64,000 bases of DNA from CAYYFX01 sp964571855 (GTDB taxonomy: Bacteria; ARS69): contig CAZNDO010000002.1 of the NCBI GenBank assembly GCA_964571855.1, positions 124,001-188,000 on the forward strand, read 5' to 3'. The position numbers and the translations under genes are program-made. The notes beneath the pieces were generated by a model that searched no databases, was not told where the DNA came from, and saw nothing but the letters and a program-made list of their open reading frames with translations. This document shows positions 55,784 to 64,000 of the stretch, in pieces (the first letter of the stretch is position 1; every line of letters starts with the position of its first letter).

Positions 55784-55810
55784 CCCGGGGCGCCTCGCCG
55801 GCGCCCCGGG
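55784..55810. terminator. Perfect GC hairpin between flgE and motA
   Basis: CCCGGGGCGC and GCGCCCCGGG form a flawless 10-bp stem around a 7-nt loop in the 57-nt gap. No T-run follows leftward, so it may be an attenuator or mRNA processing/stability element limiting read-through from the abundant hook gene into motAB. Confidence 0.5.
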
Positions 55811-55821
55811 TTCCGGTCCGA

Positions 55822-58227
55822 CTACCGCTTGAGGTTCACCAGCTCCTGCAGCATCTCGTCCGACGTGCTGACCGTGCGGGCGTTGGCCTGGAAGCCGCGC
55901 TGCGCGACGATCATTCCGGTGAACTCCTGCGCCAGGTCCACGTTCGACATCTCCAGCGTCCCCGCCGAGATCGAGCCGGCGTCCGAGTTCGCGCCGGGGC
56001 GCCGGATGACCGGCTCTCCCGAGTTCGGCGATTCGGCCCAGCCCGCGCCGTCGCGCATCAGGCCGGCGGAGTTGTTGAACTTCGCGAGCGCCAGCTGCGC
56101 CAGCGCGCGCTGCGTGCCGTTGCTGAACGAGCCGGTGATCACGCCGTCGCCGTCGATCGAGACCGCGGTGAGCGTGCCCATCGTGTACCCGTCCTGCTCC
56201 ACGATCGCCGTGGTCGACTCGCGGGCGAAGCCCGTGACGCCGTCCACCCCGCCGAAGGTCCCCGCGTCCAGTTCGATCGTCAGCGGTCCGTTCGCCCCGT
56301 TGCCGGGCTCGATGGACAAGGGCGCCCCGTCGTCCGTGGTGAAGCTCTCCAGGGAGCCGTCGCCCCGGAACGTCACCGCGCCCGACCCGCCGGCGATGAT
56401 GTTCCCGCCTTCCACGGACGCCTGCCACGTCCACCGGTTGTCCGTGTCGTTGTCCTTCGTGAAGACGATGCTCACGAGGTGCGTGTTCCCCTGCGAGTCG
56501 AACACCCGGATCGACGTGTCATGGGTCACATCGGTCGCCGCCTGGGTTTCCGTGAATGCCAGGGCCGAGGCCAGGGAGGCGTTGCCCGCTTCGGCGAAGG
56601 CCAGCCCGGACAGCTCCTGGCTCAGCCCCGCCCGCCCCTCGATGACGATGGCTCCGTCCTCCAGCGTGACGTCCCCGGCGGTGGTCAGCCCGAGCACGTC
56701 CCGCAGCTCGCTCATGAGCCCGCCCAGGGTCTGGACGGAGCGGTCCGACGAGCTGCCGTCCCCGGTCCCGCTGACCGTGAACGTGCTCGGCGACAGGCCG
56801 GTGCCGCCCACGATCGCGTCGAAGGAGAAGACGTCCCCGGCGGTCAGCCCGAGGCTCGTCCCCTGCGCCGTGTACAGGTCCGCCAGGTCGTCCGACGCGG
56901 TGGCCGTGTGCAGGAGCAGGCCGGACTGCGCCGTGGCTCCCTGGGCGAGATCGATCCCGTCCAGGCCCATCGCCTGCGTGAAGTGCGTGGTGGCGCCGGG
57001 GCGCGTGATGCGCAGGTCCGTGAGGTCCTCGCCGGACGGGTCGCTGTTGTCGTACACGAACGTGCCGTCCTGGAAGACGACGGTGGCGCCGGCCGAGCCG
57101 AGCTGCATCACGCCCTGCATCGCGGCGGCCAGCTCGTTCGTGTTGTTGAAGTGGACGCCGTTCGTCAGCGTGCGGGACACCGCCATGGCGCCGCTGCGCG
57201 CCGTGCTCGTCCCCTCCACCACCGGCAGGGACGCGGTGATCGAGTTGAAGACGGAGCGCCCGGCCGCGGACAGGGTGACGCTCAGGTCCGCGTTGTTGCC
57301 GCCGGACGGGTTCGAGAACAGCAGGTTGCCGTCGGATGTGACCGAGACCTGCACGTCGGTCTCCGTGCCGATGGCGGCCAGCGCGGTCTCCACCTGCGCG
57401 GCGAGGTCGCCCAGCGTCCACGCCGAGTCGAACGTGATCGTCCCGGTGCCGGTGCCGTCCGAGACGGTGATCGTGTCGCCGTTCACGAGATCCAGGCGCG
57501 CGCCGGCCTCGTTCACGAGGTCGGTCACGAGCGCCTGGTCCGTGGCCGCGTACGTGAGCGTCAGCGAGTCCCCCGCCTGCACGCCCAGCGTCTGGCCGCT
57601 CGCGTTGAACAGGCCCTGCAGCGCGTCGGCCGGGCCGGCGGTGCCGCGCAGCGCGCCGCTGCGCAGGATCGTGTTGAGCGCCTCGGCGGAGGCATCGAGG
57701 TTCGACGCGAGCCGGAGCTGCGTGGTGGCGCGCGCCGGGGACTTCTGCCCGAACGGCAGCACCACGTCCTCCACGAGACCGGAGCCGGAGCCCAGGCGAC
57801 CCTGGTCGTCGGCCAGCCAGCCCTGAACGAGGAGGCCGTTCCCCGTGGTCAGCCGGCCGTCGCCGTCCAGGCCGAACGAGCCCGCCCGGCCGTAGAACTG
57901 CCGGTCGCCGCCGCGCATCACGAAGAAGCCGTCGCCCTGGACGGCCATGTCCATCATGTTGCCGGTGGCCTCCAGCTGGCCCTGGCCGAAGTTGTTCGAG
58001 ATGGCGGCCACGGACATGCCCAGGCCCACCTGCATCGGGTTCGTGCCCGCGCTCGTGGACGACGGGCGCGAGGCGCCCTGGATGGTCTCCGAGAGCATCT
58101 GCTGGAACAGCGCGCGCCCGGACTTGAAGCCGATCGTGTTGATGTTCGCGATGTTGTTCCCGATGACGCTCATCGAGGTCTGGTGGTTTCGCAGGCCCGA
58201 CACGGCCGCGAAGAGGGATCGCATCAT
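55822..58227 (-). CDS. flgE: Flagellar hook protein FlgE, extended form
   Basis: 801 aa, about twice the enteric length. The ends are canonical: LFAAVSGLRNHQTSMSVIGN, NIANINTIGFK and, at the C-terminus, SNVDLAQEFTGMIVAQRGFQ, ANARTVSTSDEMLQEL. Between them lie extra surface domains with two copies of a related module (LQGLFNASGQTLGVQAGDSL near residue 210 and LADLYTAQGTSLGLTAGDVF near 450), as in the long hooks of Campylobacter-like bacteria. Exported through the type III gate and assembled under the FlgD cap. ATG 58227 has GGAGGAGAGGT upstream. Confidence 0.95.
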   Translation of the reverse strand: MMRSLFAAVSGLRNHQTSMSVIGNNIANINTIGFKSGRALFQQMLSETIQGASRPSSTSAGTNPMQVGLGMSVAAISNNFGQGQLEATGNMMDMAVQGDGFFVMRGGDRQFYGRAGSFGLDGDGRLTTGNGLLVQGWLADDQGRLGSGSGLVEDVVLPFGQKSPARATTQLRLASNLDASAEALNTILRSGALRGTAGPADALQGLFNASGQTLGVQAGDSLTLTYAATDQALVTDLVNEAGARLDLVNGDTITVSDGTGTGTITFDSAWTLGDLAAQVETALAAIGTETDVQVSVTSDGNLLFSNPSGGNNADLSVTLSAAGRSVFNSITASLPVVEGTSTARSGAMAVSRTLTNGVHFNNTNELAAAMQGVMQLGSAGATVVFQDGTFVYDNSDPSGEDLTDLRITRPGATTHFTQAMGLDGIDLAQGATAQSGLLLHTATASDDLADLYTAQGTSLGLTAGDVFSFDAIVGGTGLSPSTFTVSGTGDGSSSDRSVQTLGGLMSELRDVLGLTTAGDVTLEDGAIVIEGRAGLSQELSGLAFAEAGNASLASALAFTETQAATDVTHDTSIRVFDSQGNTHLVSIVFTKDNDTDNRWTWQASVEGGNIIAGGSGAVTFRGDGSLESFTTDDGAPLSIEPGNGANGPLTIELDAGTFGGVDGVTGFARESTTAIVEQDGYTMGTLTAVSIDGDGVITGSFSNGTQRALAQLALAKFNNSAGLMRDGAGWAESPNSGEPVIRRPGANSDAGSISAGTLEMSNVDLAQEFTGMIVAQRGFQANARTVSTSDEMLQELVNLKR

Positions 58228-58268
58228 GACGGTACCTCTCCTCCCTGCGGGTCAGCCCCGCGTCCGCC

Positions 58269-58946
58269 TCAGCCGCCGATCGGCGCGAGGACCTCTTCCA
58301 CATCCGAGAGCGGGACTTCCGCTCCGCCCACCACGAGATAGCCCACGCCCTCCACGAACCGGACGCCCTCCACGAGCGCGCGCACGCGCGTGCTCGCGGC
58401 CACGGCGGTCCCGGTGGTGTCGGTCGCCGTCACCTTGACCCGGTACGTGCCGGGCTCGAGGCGGTCGCCGTCGTCGTCCTTGCCGTCCCAGGTCACGTCG
58501 CTGGAGCCCTGCGCCTTCGCGCCGAGATCGATCGTGCGCACGACCGCGCCGGCATCGTCCGTGATCTCCACGGTGACGCGGGCGTCGCCCGCGAGGTCGA
58601 GGCGGAACCCGGCGTCGCCCTCCTCGCCGAGCTCGAGCGACCCGCCGGACACCATGACCTCCTTGCCGATCAGGTTCGTCGCGAGCGAGTTGTTGACGGC
58701 CTGGTTCATCAGCACCGTGACCTGGATGCCCTGGTTGATCCCCTCGAGCTGCTCCAGGCTGGAGAACGTGGCGAGCTGCGAGACGAATTCGTGGTCCTGC
58801 AGCGGCGACAGCGGGTCCTGGTTCGACAGCTGCGACACGAGCAGCTTCATGAACGCGTCCCGGCCCAGCGCGTCCGTGCGGCCGGAGTTCTCCGCGGCCT
58901 GCGTCGCGAGCCGGTTGCCGATGAGGTATTCCGAAGGGATCTCCAT
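58269..58946 (-). CDS. flgD: Hook-capping protein FlgD
   Basis: 225 aa. The N-terminal GRDAFMKLLVSQLSNQDPLS and FVSQLATFSSLEQL are the conserved FlgD export/cap segment. Residues ~100-190 form the FlgD Ig-like domain (TVEITDDAGAVVRTIDLG, WDGKDDDGDRLEPGTYRV), the same fold seen at the ends of the two secreted proteins in this window. AGGAGG precedes the ATG. It caps the growing hook. Confidence 0.95.
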   Translation of the reverse strand: MEIPSEYLIGNRLATQAAENSGRTDALGRDAFMKLLVSQLSNQDPLSPLQDHEFVSQLATFSSLEQLEGINQGIQVTVLMNQAVNNSLATNLIGKEVMVSGGSLELGEEGDAGFRLDLAGDARVTVEITDDAGAVVRTIDLGAKAQGSSDVTWDGKDDDGDRLEPGTYRVKVTATDTTGTAVAASTRVRALVEGVRFVEGVGYLVVGGAEVPLSDVEEVLAPIGG

Positions 58947-58955
58947 CTCGTCCTC

Positions 58956-60632
58956 CTAGGCGATCAGATCGACGCGACCCGCGTGGCGCGCGGCGGGCGG
59001 CGGGGCGGGCGCGACGGGCGGCGCGTCCCCGCGCGCGGACCCGTCCCGGGGCTCGCGCGGCGAGGGCCGGTCGGCGTCGCGGCCGCCGGCGTCCACGTGC
59101 ACTTCGACCTTCTCGAATCCCTGCTGGGCGAACGCGCGCAGGAGGTCGGCGCGGTCGCGCTCGAGCGCGGCGGCCGCCTCCGGCGTGGCCGCGGTGATCC
59201 GCGCCACGGCCTCGTGGCCCTCGATCGAGATGCGCAGCCGCAGCTTCCCGAGGGACGGCGGGTCCAGCGCGATGTGCAGCTCCGTGCGGCCGGTCGCGAC
59301 GAGCTCGCGGGCATGCGCCCCGAGACGGGCGGCGAAGCCGGGCTCCAGCGGGAGCGGCATGGGCACGGGGGCTTCGCGGGGCACGGCGGTCGCGCCGGTC
59401 GCCGGCGCGGCCGACGCCGAGGTCGGGGGCGAGGGCGCGAAGCCGGCCGGGGGCGCCGGTGCGGATGCGCGCGGTGCGGGCGCGGACGGCGCGGGGCGCT
59501 CCGCGGCGTCGGCGTCCGCCTCGACGGGATCGGGCGACGCGACCTCCTCCGTGGGGGACGCCGGCTCCGCGCCCGGGTCGGCGTCGCCGGTGGGGGCGGA
59601 TTCCGCCGCCTCGCCGGGGTCGCCGGCCCCGGAGTTCGCGGCCGGGGCTGGGTCCGGGGTCGTGGCCGCTTCCGGACGGGCGGCCACGGTGGCCGCGTGG
59701 CTCGCCGGGGCCGGCGGCGCCGCACCGGACCGCGGGGCATCCGCGACCGGGCGCGGTGCGGGGCCGGCGAGCTCGCCGGTGGGGCGCGCGGTCGGAGCGG
59801 CCGTGCCCGCGAGCGGCGGCCGTGCGGAGGATGGCCGAGCGGTCGTCGCCGGATCCGCGGCCCGCGGGTTCGTGCCGGCGGGGTCGGCCGGGCGGGGGTC
59901 GGCCCGCATGGTGTCGGCGCGCGCGGTCCCGGCGCGCACGATGTCGGCGCGCGGCGCGACGGCTGCGGGCGCTTCGACGCGCGGGGCGCCGGTCCGAGTG
60001 CTCACGGCACGATCCGTCTCCGCGGGCTCCGGCGGGCCGGACGTGCCGGGTCGCGGCGGTGCGGGCGCGGCCGCATCGGTGCGTGCCGGCTCCGCGCGGT
60101 GCGTCGCGGGTGCGGCCGTTCGCGCGGCGCTGGCCGGGGTCTCCCCCTCCGCGGTCCTCGCCCGCGGCGCCTCGGCCGCATCCTCGCGAGCGGCGCGAGG
60201 GGCGGATGCGTGCGGCGCGGGGACGGCGGGATCGATCCGGGGCGGTTCGTTACCGGACGGCGTGGCCGCCGGCACGCCGCGCGCCGCGCTCGGGGGCGAG
60301 GGCGCCGGGGCCGGTGGCGGCGTGGACACGCCGGGCATGCGCGCCGGAGCCGGCGTGGCGACGCCGGGACGGGCGAACCGGGCCAGGCGCTCCGGGCCGG
60401 GCGCGGCCGGCGCCCCGGACGGCGGCGCCGGAGATGGGGCGTCGGATCGACGCGGGGCCGCGTCGGCGCCGGTCGCCGGGCGCTCGTCGCGCGCTCCGGC
60501 CGGCGCGGGCGCGTGCGCCGCCGCCCGCAGCAGCTCGGGGAACGCGCCGGCCGCGGCCGGCGCGGCGTCCTCGCCCGCCGTCGCCCGCGACGGCCGCCCC
60601 GCGGGCGGCACCGTGGTGATCCTCGTCTCCAC
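58956..60632 (-). CDS. fliK: Hook-length control protein FliK
   Basis: 558 aa. The GTG at 60632 follows GGAG. The first ~400 residues are low-complexity, dominated by Ala, Pro, Thr and Arg with short imperfect repeats of the form RADxxRAxxP. The last ~110 residues contain the Flg_hook domain (TELHIALDPPSLGKLRLRIS, IEGHEAVARI, FEKVEVHVD). It measures the hook and flips FlhB specificity. The disordered ruler is in keeping with a hook built from an 801-aa FlgE. Confidence 0.88.
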   Translation of the reverse strand: METRITTVPPAGRPSRATAGEDAAPAAAGAFPELLRAAAHAPAPAGARDERPATGADAAPRRSDAPSPAPPSGAPAAPGPERLARFARPGVATPAPARMPGVSTPPPAPAPSPPSAARGVPAATPSGNEPPRIDPAVPAPHASAPRAAREDAAEAPRARTAEGETPASAARTAAPATHRAEPARTDAAAPAPPRPGTSGPPEPAETDRAVSTRTGAPRVEAPAAVAPRADIVRAGTARADTMRADPRPADPAGTNPRAADPATTARPSSARPPLAGTAAPTARPTGELAGPAPRPVADAPRSGAAPPAPASHAATVAARPEAATTPDPAPAANSGAGDPGEAAESAPTGDADPGAEPASPTEEVASPDPVEADADAAERPAPSAPAPRASAPAPPAGFAPSPPTSASAAPATGATAVPREAPVPMPLPLEPGFAARLGAHARELVATGRTELHIALDPPSLGKLRLRISIEGHEAVARITAATPEAAAALERDRADLLRAFAQQGFEKVEVHVDAGGRDADRPSPREPRDGSARGDAPPVAPAPPPAARHAGRVDLIA

Positions 60633-60643
60633 TCCCGCTCCCT

Positions 60644-61243
60644 TCACGACGCGCGCAGCATGCGCTTGCTGATCTCCGCGGCCCGCGCCGGGTCGAAGCG
60701 CGCGAGGACCTCCGCCGCGCTGCGCTCCTTCATGCGCCGGAGCACCTCGGTGGCCGTCTCCACGTCCATGTCGCCGAGGATCCCCGCCGCCGCGTCCGGC
60801 TTCATCGTCTCGTACACCTTGGCGAGCTGCTCGAACGTCTGGACCTTCTCGGCCGACGCGCCGCGCAGCTGCTCGTCCACCCTGGCCAGCAACGCTTCCA
60901 CTTCCTTCTGCCGCGCGTCGATCTCGCCCTGCTCCAGCAGCAGGCGCTTGCGCGCGGCCCGCACGTCCTCCCACTCGCCCGCCAGCTTGTCCCGCTCCTG
61001 CTGCAGCGTCGAAAGGAGCACCGGCAACTCCGCGCCCGCTCCCTCGAGGACCGAAGTCACCTCGTCGGGCGGCGGCGCGGGCTTCTCGAACACCCCGCTC
61101 CGCATCTGCCACCACACCATCGCGCCGAGCATCAGCGGGAACGGCAGCCAGATCTTCAGGTACGTCAGGAACGGGGAGTTCCCCTTCGGGGTCTCCGCCG
61201 CCACCTTGTCGGCGCCCTCCTGTGCAACATCCGTTCCGCTCAT
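60644..61243 (-). CDS. MotE-like / MgtE-N domain flagellar protein
   Basis: 199 aa. One TM helix near the N-terminus (YLKIWLPFPLMLGAMVWW), a long coiled coil (ERDKLAGEWEDVRAARKRLL onward, ~residues 80-135) and a C-terminal MgtE-N type helical domain (KVYETMKPDAAAGILGDMDV, LRRMKERSAAEVLARFDPAR). This layout is that of MotE/YlxF-like proteins found between fliJ and fliK in many bacteria. In some lineages the protein is a periplasmic chaperone for the stator-associated MotC. Function here is uncertain. Confidence 0.8.
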   Translation of the reverse strand: MSGTDVAQEGADKVAAETPKGNSPFLTYLKIWLPFPLMLGAMVWWQMRSGVFEKPAPPPDEVTSVLEGAGAELPVLLSTLQQERDKLAGEWEDVRAARKRLLLEQGEIDARQKEVEALLARVDEQLRGASAEKVQTFEQLAKVYETMKPDAAAGILGDMDVETATEVLRRMKERSAAEVLARFDPARAAEISKRMLRAS

Positions 61244-61249
61244 GGGCCT

Positions 61250-61768
61250 CTACCTCGCTCGCGCCGGAAGCGTTGCTCCCGCCGCCGTTTCGCCCGTTCC
61301 GGGCCGGGAGTGGGGGTTCTCCCCCGGCGCCGTCGCCGGGAACTTCGTGCCGCTGCCCGGCAGGAATGGCCGGGCCGCGGCGTCGTCCAGGAGCTCCTGG
61401 GCCTTGCGCTCGCGCAGGCGCCGGAGCGCGCGCTCGCGCCGCTCCTCGACGCGCTTGAGGCTCTCGACGTCGCGGCACAGCCGCAGGTGCGCCTCGCGCT
61501 TCGCGGCGATCTCCTCCTGCAACGCCGCGAGCGTGTCGCGCAGCCGCAGCTCGCGCCGCCCGAGCCACTCCGCGTGCCGCGACCACGCGGCCAGCTCGTC
61601 GTGCGGGGCCTCGTCCGGGCCGGCGTCCGGGAGCGCGCGGCGCGCGGCGCGCATCCGGTCGGCCTCGCGCGCGAGCTCCGCCGCACGCGCCTCCACCGCC
61701 AGGCGCTCGGCGCGCGCGGTCTCCTCCAGCCGTTCCTTCCACTCCCGCACCTTCGCCAGGCTACGCAA
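61250..61768 (-). CDS. fliJ: Flagellar export chaperone FliJ
   Basis: 172 aa, TTG start overlapping the fliI stop by 8 nt. It begins LAKVREWKERLEETARAERL and stays a long charged alpha-helical coiled coil to about residue 135 (LKRVEERRERALRRLRERKA), the fold of FliJ, the stalk that links the FliI ATPase to FlhA. The last 35 residues are a Pro/Gly-rich tail. Sequence identity in this family is low; assignment rests on coiled coil plus position. Confidence 0.85.
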   Translation of the reverse strand: MRSLAKVREWKERLEETARAERLAVEARAAELAREADRMRAARRALPDAGPDEAPHDELAAWSRHAEWLGRRELRLRDTLAALQEEIAAKREAHLRLCRDVESLKRVEERRERALRRLRERKAQELLDDAAARPFLPGSGTKFPATAPGENPHSRPGTGETAAGATLPARAR

Positions 61769-63095
61769 CGCCCGCCTCCCGTCCGCTCGCCGACAGCGCG
61801 AGCAGCGCGGCGCGCGTGTCCTCCCAGGAGGAGCGCTCCGCGCGGCCCTGTCGCAGGAAGGTCCGGATGGGCTCCTCCAGGCGCAGCGCGCGGTCCACGC
61901 GCGGGTCGGCGCCCGGCTTGTAGGCGCCCACCGCGAGCAGGTCCGCCATGTCGCGACGCGCGGCGAGGAGCGAGACGATGTCGCGCGTGGCCTCCAGCAT
62001 GGCCGGGTCCTGCACGTCGTCCCGGAGCCGGCTCACGCTGGCGACCACGTCGACGGCCGGGTAGTGGCCCGACGTGGCGAGATCGCGCGAGAGCATCACG
62101 TGGCCGTCCAGCACCGCGCGCGCGGCGTCGGAGAGCGGCGCGTCCACGTCGTCCCCCTCCAGCAGGACGGAGAAGAACCCCGTGATCGAGCCGGCCCGCG
62201 TGGCGCCGGCGCGCTCCACGATCTCCGGCAGGATGGCGAAGGACGACGGCGGGTAGCCGCGCGTCGTGGGCGGCTCGCCGGCGGCGAGCCCGATCTCGCG
62301 CTGCGCCATGGCCACGCGGGTGAGGCTGTCCATGAGGACGAGCACGCGCTTGCCCTCGTCCCGGAAGGACTCGGCCACCGCCATCGCGGTGCGCGCCGCC
62401 TGGACGCGCTTCAGCGCGGTCTCGTCCGAAGTGGCCACCACCACGACGGAGCGCGCGAGGCCCTCCGCGCGCAGCTCGTTCTCGAGGAACTCGATCACCT
62501 CGCGGCCGCGCTCGCCGATCAGCGCCACGACGTTCACGTCCGCGTCCGACCCGCGCGCGAGCATCCCGAGCAGCACGCTCTTCCCGACGCCGCCGCCCGC
62601 GAACAGGCCGAGGCGCTGTCCCTGCGCGCACGTGACGAAGGCGTCGAGCGACCGGATGCCCGTGGGCAGCGCCTGCTTGAGCGGCACGCGCTGCAACGGG
62701 TTCAGCGCCCGCCCGCGCACCGGACGCCGCCGCCCGAAGGCCAGCGGCCCCTTGTCGTCCAGCGGGCGGCCGAGCCCGTCGATCACGCGGCCGAGCAGCT
62801 CCGGTCCCACGCCCACGGTGAGCTGCGTGCCCGTGCCCTCCACCTCCGCGCCGGGGCGCACGCCGGCGCTGGAGGACCAGGGCATGAGCAGCACGCGTCC
62901 CTCGGAGAAGCCCACGACCTCCGCGGCCGCCGGCGGCTCGGTGCGGCTGGAGTGGATGCGGCAGATCTCCCCGACGAATGCGGGGGGACCGGACGCCTCC
63001 ACCACGGCGCCGACGCTCCGCAGCACGCGGCCGTGCAGGCGCAGGAGGTCCCGGCGGTTCAGCTCCGCCGCCATGCGGTCGCTGCGCGCGCTCAC
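61761..63095 (-). CDS. fliI: Flagellum-specific ATPase FliI
   Basis: 444 aa. GTG start overlapping the fliH stop (GTGA). Walker A is AGGGVGKSVLL and Walker B VLVLMDSLTR; LNPLQRVPLKQALPTGIRSLD, VALIGERGREVIEFLE and GEPPTTRGYPPSSFA are specific for the FliI/type III ATPase family. It powers unloading of export substrates with FliH and FliJ at the base of the gate. An in-frame ATG seven codons later is an alternative start. Confidence 0.96.
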   Translation of the reverse strand: MSARSDRMAAELNRRDLLRLHGRVLRSVGAVVEASGPPAFVGEICRIHSSRTEPPAAAEVVGFSEGRVLLMPWSSSAGVRPGAEVEGTGTQLTVGVGPELLGRVIDGLGRPLDDKGPLAFGRRRPVRGRALNPLQRVPLKQALPTGIRSLDAFVTCAQGQRLGLFAGGGVGKSVLLGMLARGSDADVNVVALIGERGREVIEFLENELRAEGLARSVVVVATSDETALKRVQAARTAMAVAESFRDEGKRVLVLMDSLTRVAMAQREIGLAAGEPPTTRGYPPSSFAILPEIVERAGATRAGSITGFFSVLLEGDDVDAPLSDAARAVLDGHVMLSRDLATSGHYPAVDVVASVSRLRDDVQDPAMLEATRDIVSLLAARRDMADLLAVGAYKPGADPRVDRALRLEEPIRTFLRQGRAERSSWEDTRAALLALSASGREAGVA

Positions 63096-63715
63096 GAGTC
63101 GCCCTCCAGCGCCTCGCGCGCCGCGGCGAGCTGCACGCGGGCGCGGCCGTCCACCACGAAGTCCGGCGTCTCGACGATGCAGCTGCCGCGCTCCACGCGG
63201 GCGTCGGCCTCGAACGCGAGCTGGTGGGAGGCGCCGTCCGCGAGGAGCGCGCTCTTCGCCGCGGCCACCGCGGCGACGTCCGCCGGGTGGAGCCGCACGT
63301 GCACGGGCGCGGGGAACGGGATGCGGCGCAGGCAGCGGCGCACGAGCCGCACGACGTACTGGTCGTCCCGGCGGATCTCCCGGCGGACGATCTTCCCCGC
63401 CACGGCCACCGCCAGGTGCACGATCTCCTCCAGCGCTCGCTCGCCCTCGCGCGCGCGCGCCGACTCCAGCGCCGCGGCGGCCGCGCGCAGCGTGGCCAGG
63501 GCGCCGCCGAACTCCCGCAGCAACTCCGCCTTCGCCTCGCGCCGCCCGGCCTCCGCCGCCTCCGCGGCGCGGGTGCGCGCGTCCTCCTCCGCCCGGCCCA
63601 GCCGGGCCACGAGGTCCCGCACGCGGGTCCCGCCCCCGGACCCGCGCGAACCGTCGGGCTCCGGCAGGAGGCACAGCTCCACGAACTCCGAGCGCTTGAT
63701 GACGTTACGCGACAA
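63092..63715 (-). CDS. fliH: Flagellar assembly protein FliH
   Basis: 207 aa, TTG start overlapping the fliG stop by 11 nt. An Ala/Arg/Glu-rich coiled coil (EEDARTRAAEAAEAGRREAK) precedes the conserved C-terminal domain: LEEIVHLAVAVAGKIVRREI, VRLHPADVAAV and ARVERGSCIVETPDFVVDGR match FliH/YscL. It holds FliI and tethers it to FliN of the C-ring. Confidence 0.92.
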   Translation of the reverse strand: MSRNVIKRSEFVELCLLPEPDGSRGSGGGTRVRDLVARLGRAEEDARTRAAEAAEAGRREAKAELLREFGGALATLRAAAAALESARAREGERALEEIVHLAVAVAGKIVRREIRRDDQYVVRLVRRCLRRIPFPAPVHVRLHPADVAAVAAAKSALLADGASHQLAFEADARVERGSCIVETPDFVVDGRARVQLAAAREALEGDS

Positions 63716-64000
63716 GGGTGTCCTCGCCGCCGGAGAGGTTCACGGTGCCCTCCTCCTCGAGCCGCCGGAACACGGCGAGGATGGCCATCTGCGCGGCCTC
63801 GACGTCCGCGAGGCGCACGGGTCCCATGTACTGCATGTCCTCCAGGATGCCCTCGCGCGCGCGCTTGGACATGTTGTCGAAGATCTTGCTCCTGATCTCC
63901 TCGGATGCGCCCTTGAGCGCCAGCGCCAGCTCCTTGACCTCCACCTCCTTCAGCATCTCGCGGATGGCGCGCTCGTCGAGCTTCGCGATGTCCTCGAAGA
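63705..64000 (-). CDS. fliG: Flagellar motor switch protein FliG, 5' truncated by window edge
   Basis: About 98 C-terminal codons are present. The frame is open to base 64000 with FEDIAKLDERAIREMLKEVE leading into ELALALKGASEEIRSKIFDN and MSKRAREGILEDMQYMGPVR, the torque-generating FliG-C domain with its conserved charged residues. It ends SGGEDTLVA. The N-terminal and middle domains and the start lie outside the window. It leads the fliG-H-I-J part of the transcript. Confidence 0.95.
   Translation of the reverse strand, partial: FEDIAKLDERAIREMLKEVEVKELALALKGASEEIRSKIFDNMSKRAREGILEDMQYMGPVRLADVEAAQMAILAVFRRLEEEGTVNLSGGEDTLVA

Overview
The window is one contiguous, very GC-rich and gene-dense bacterial chromosome segment. 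Genes follow each other with 4-nt start/stop overlaps, and GTG and TTG starts are common. It carries a nearly complete flagellar export/switch/hook locus, outer-membrane features (an LptE-like lipoprotein, several lipoprotein signal peptides), and two secreted proteins ending in a FlgD-Ig/T9SS-like C-terminal module. Together these suggest a Gram-negative organism of the FCB superphylum or a neighbouring candidate phylum, for example an Eisenbacteria- or Krumholzibacteriota-like lineage. That placement is inferred from gene content only. I saw no tRNA or rRNA gene, insertion sequence, prophage or CRISPR array.

Positions 1-30 kb form a surface-polysaccharide region. At the left are a polyprenyl-phosphate GT2 glycosyltransferase (cut by the edge) and a flippase-like membrane protein. 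A leftward operon follows (GT4 glycosyltransferase, asparagine-synthase-type amidotransferase, polysaccharide deacetylase), then two secreted proteins. A tightly coupled six-gene operon (9118-16258) encodes an O-antigen-ligase-type protein, two GT4 enzymes, a hexapeptide acyltransferase, a FemAB-like GNAT and a GT-C enzyme. Next comes a sigma-54 activator with a degenerate receiver domain and its own sigma-54 promoter. After it lie a TIGR03087-like glycosyltransferase, a DUF3473-type deacetylase, an uncharacterised membrane protein, a TPR lipoprotein, a DUF5683 protein and an FN3 lipoprotein. Then come an initiating sugar-phosphate transferase, a STAS antagonist, a diguanylate cyclase, a UDP-sugar dehydrogenase, an epimerase and a second NtrC-type regulator. 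Several members resemble proteins that normally accompany exosortase A (PEP-CTERM/XrtA) loci, but no exosortase or PEP-CTERM substrate is visible here.

Positions 31.6-41.3 kb are mixed: lptE, leuS, a membrane-anchored TPR protein, a PDZ/membrane/GAF/PP2C phosphatase, three tiny coupled ORFs (22, 37 and 34 aa) and a secreted M28 peptidase.

Positions 41.35-64 kb are a leftward flagellar locus. In transcription order it reads fliG(partial)-fliH-fliI-fliJ-motE-like-fliK-flgD-flgE-motA-motB-fliL-fliN-fliO, then a consensus sigma-54 promoter, then fliP-fliQ-fliR-flhB-flhA-flhF-small TM protein-fliA-two small/unknown genes-receiver/histidine kinase-fliM-FliN/FliY-like. flhG is absent from its usual place after flhF.

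Promoters found by eye fall into two classes. The first is sigma-70-like, TTGACC with an exact 17-bp spacer and a TA(G/C/A)NNT -10, recurring before several polysaccharide and secreted-protein genes. The second is sigma-54 type (GG-N10-GC), before an NtrC-family regulator and before fliP.
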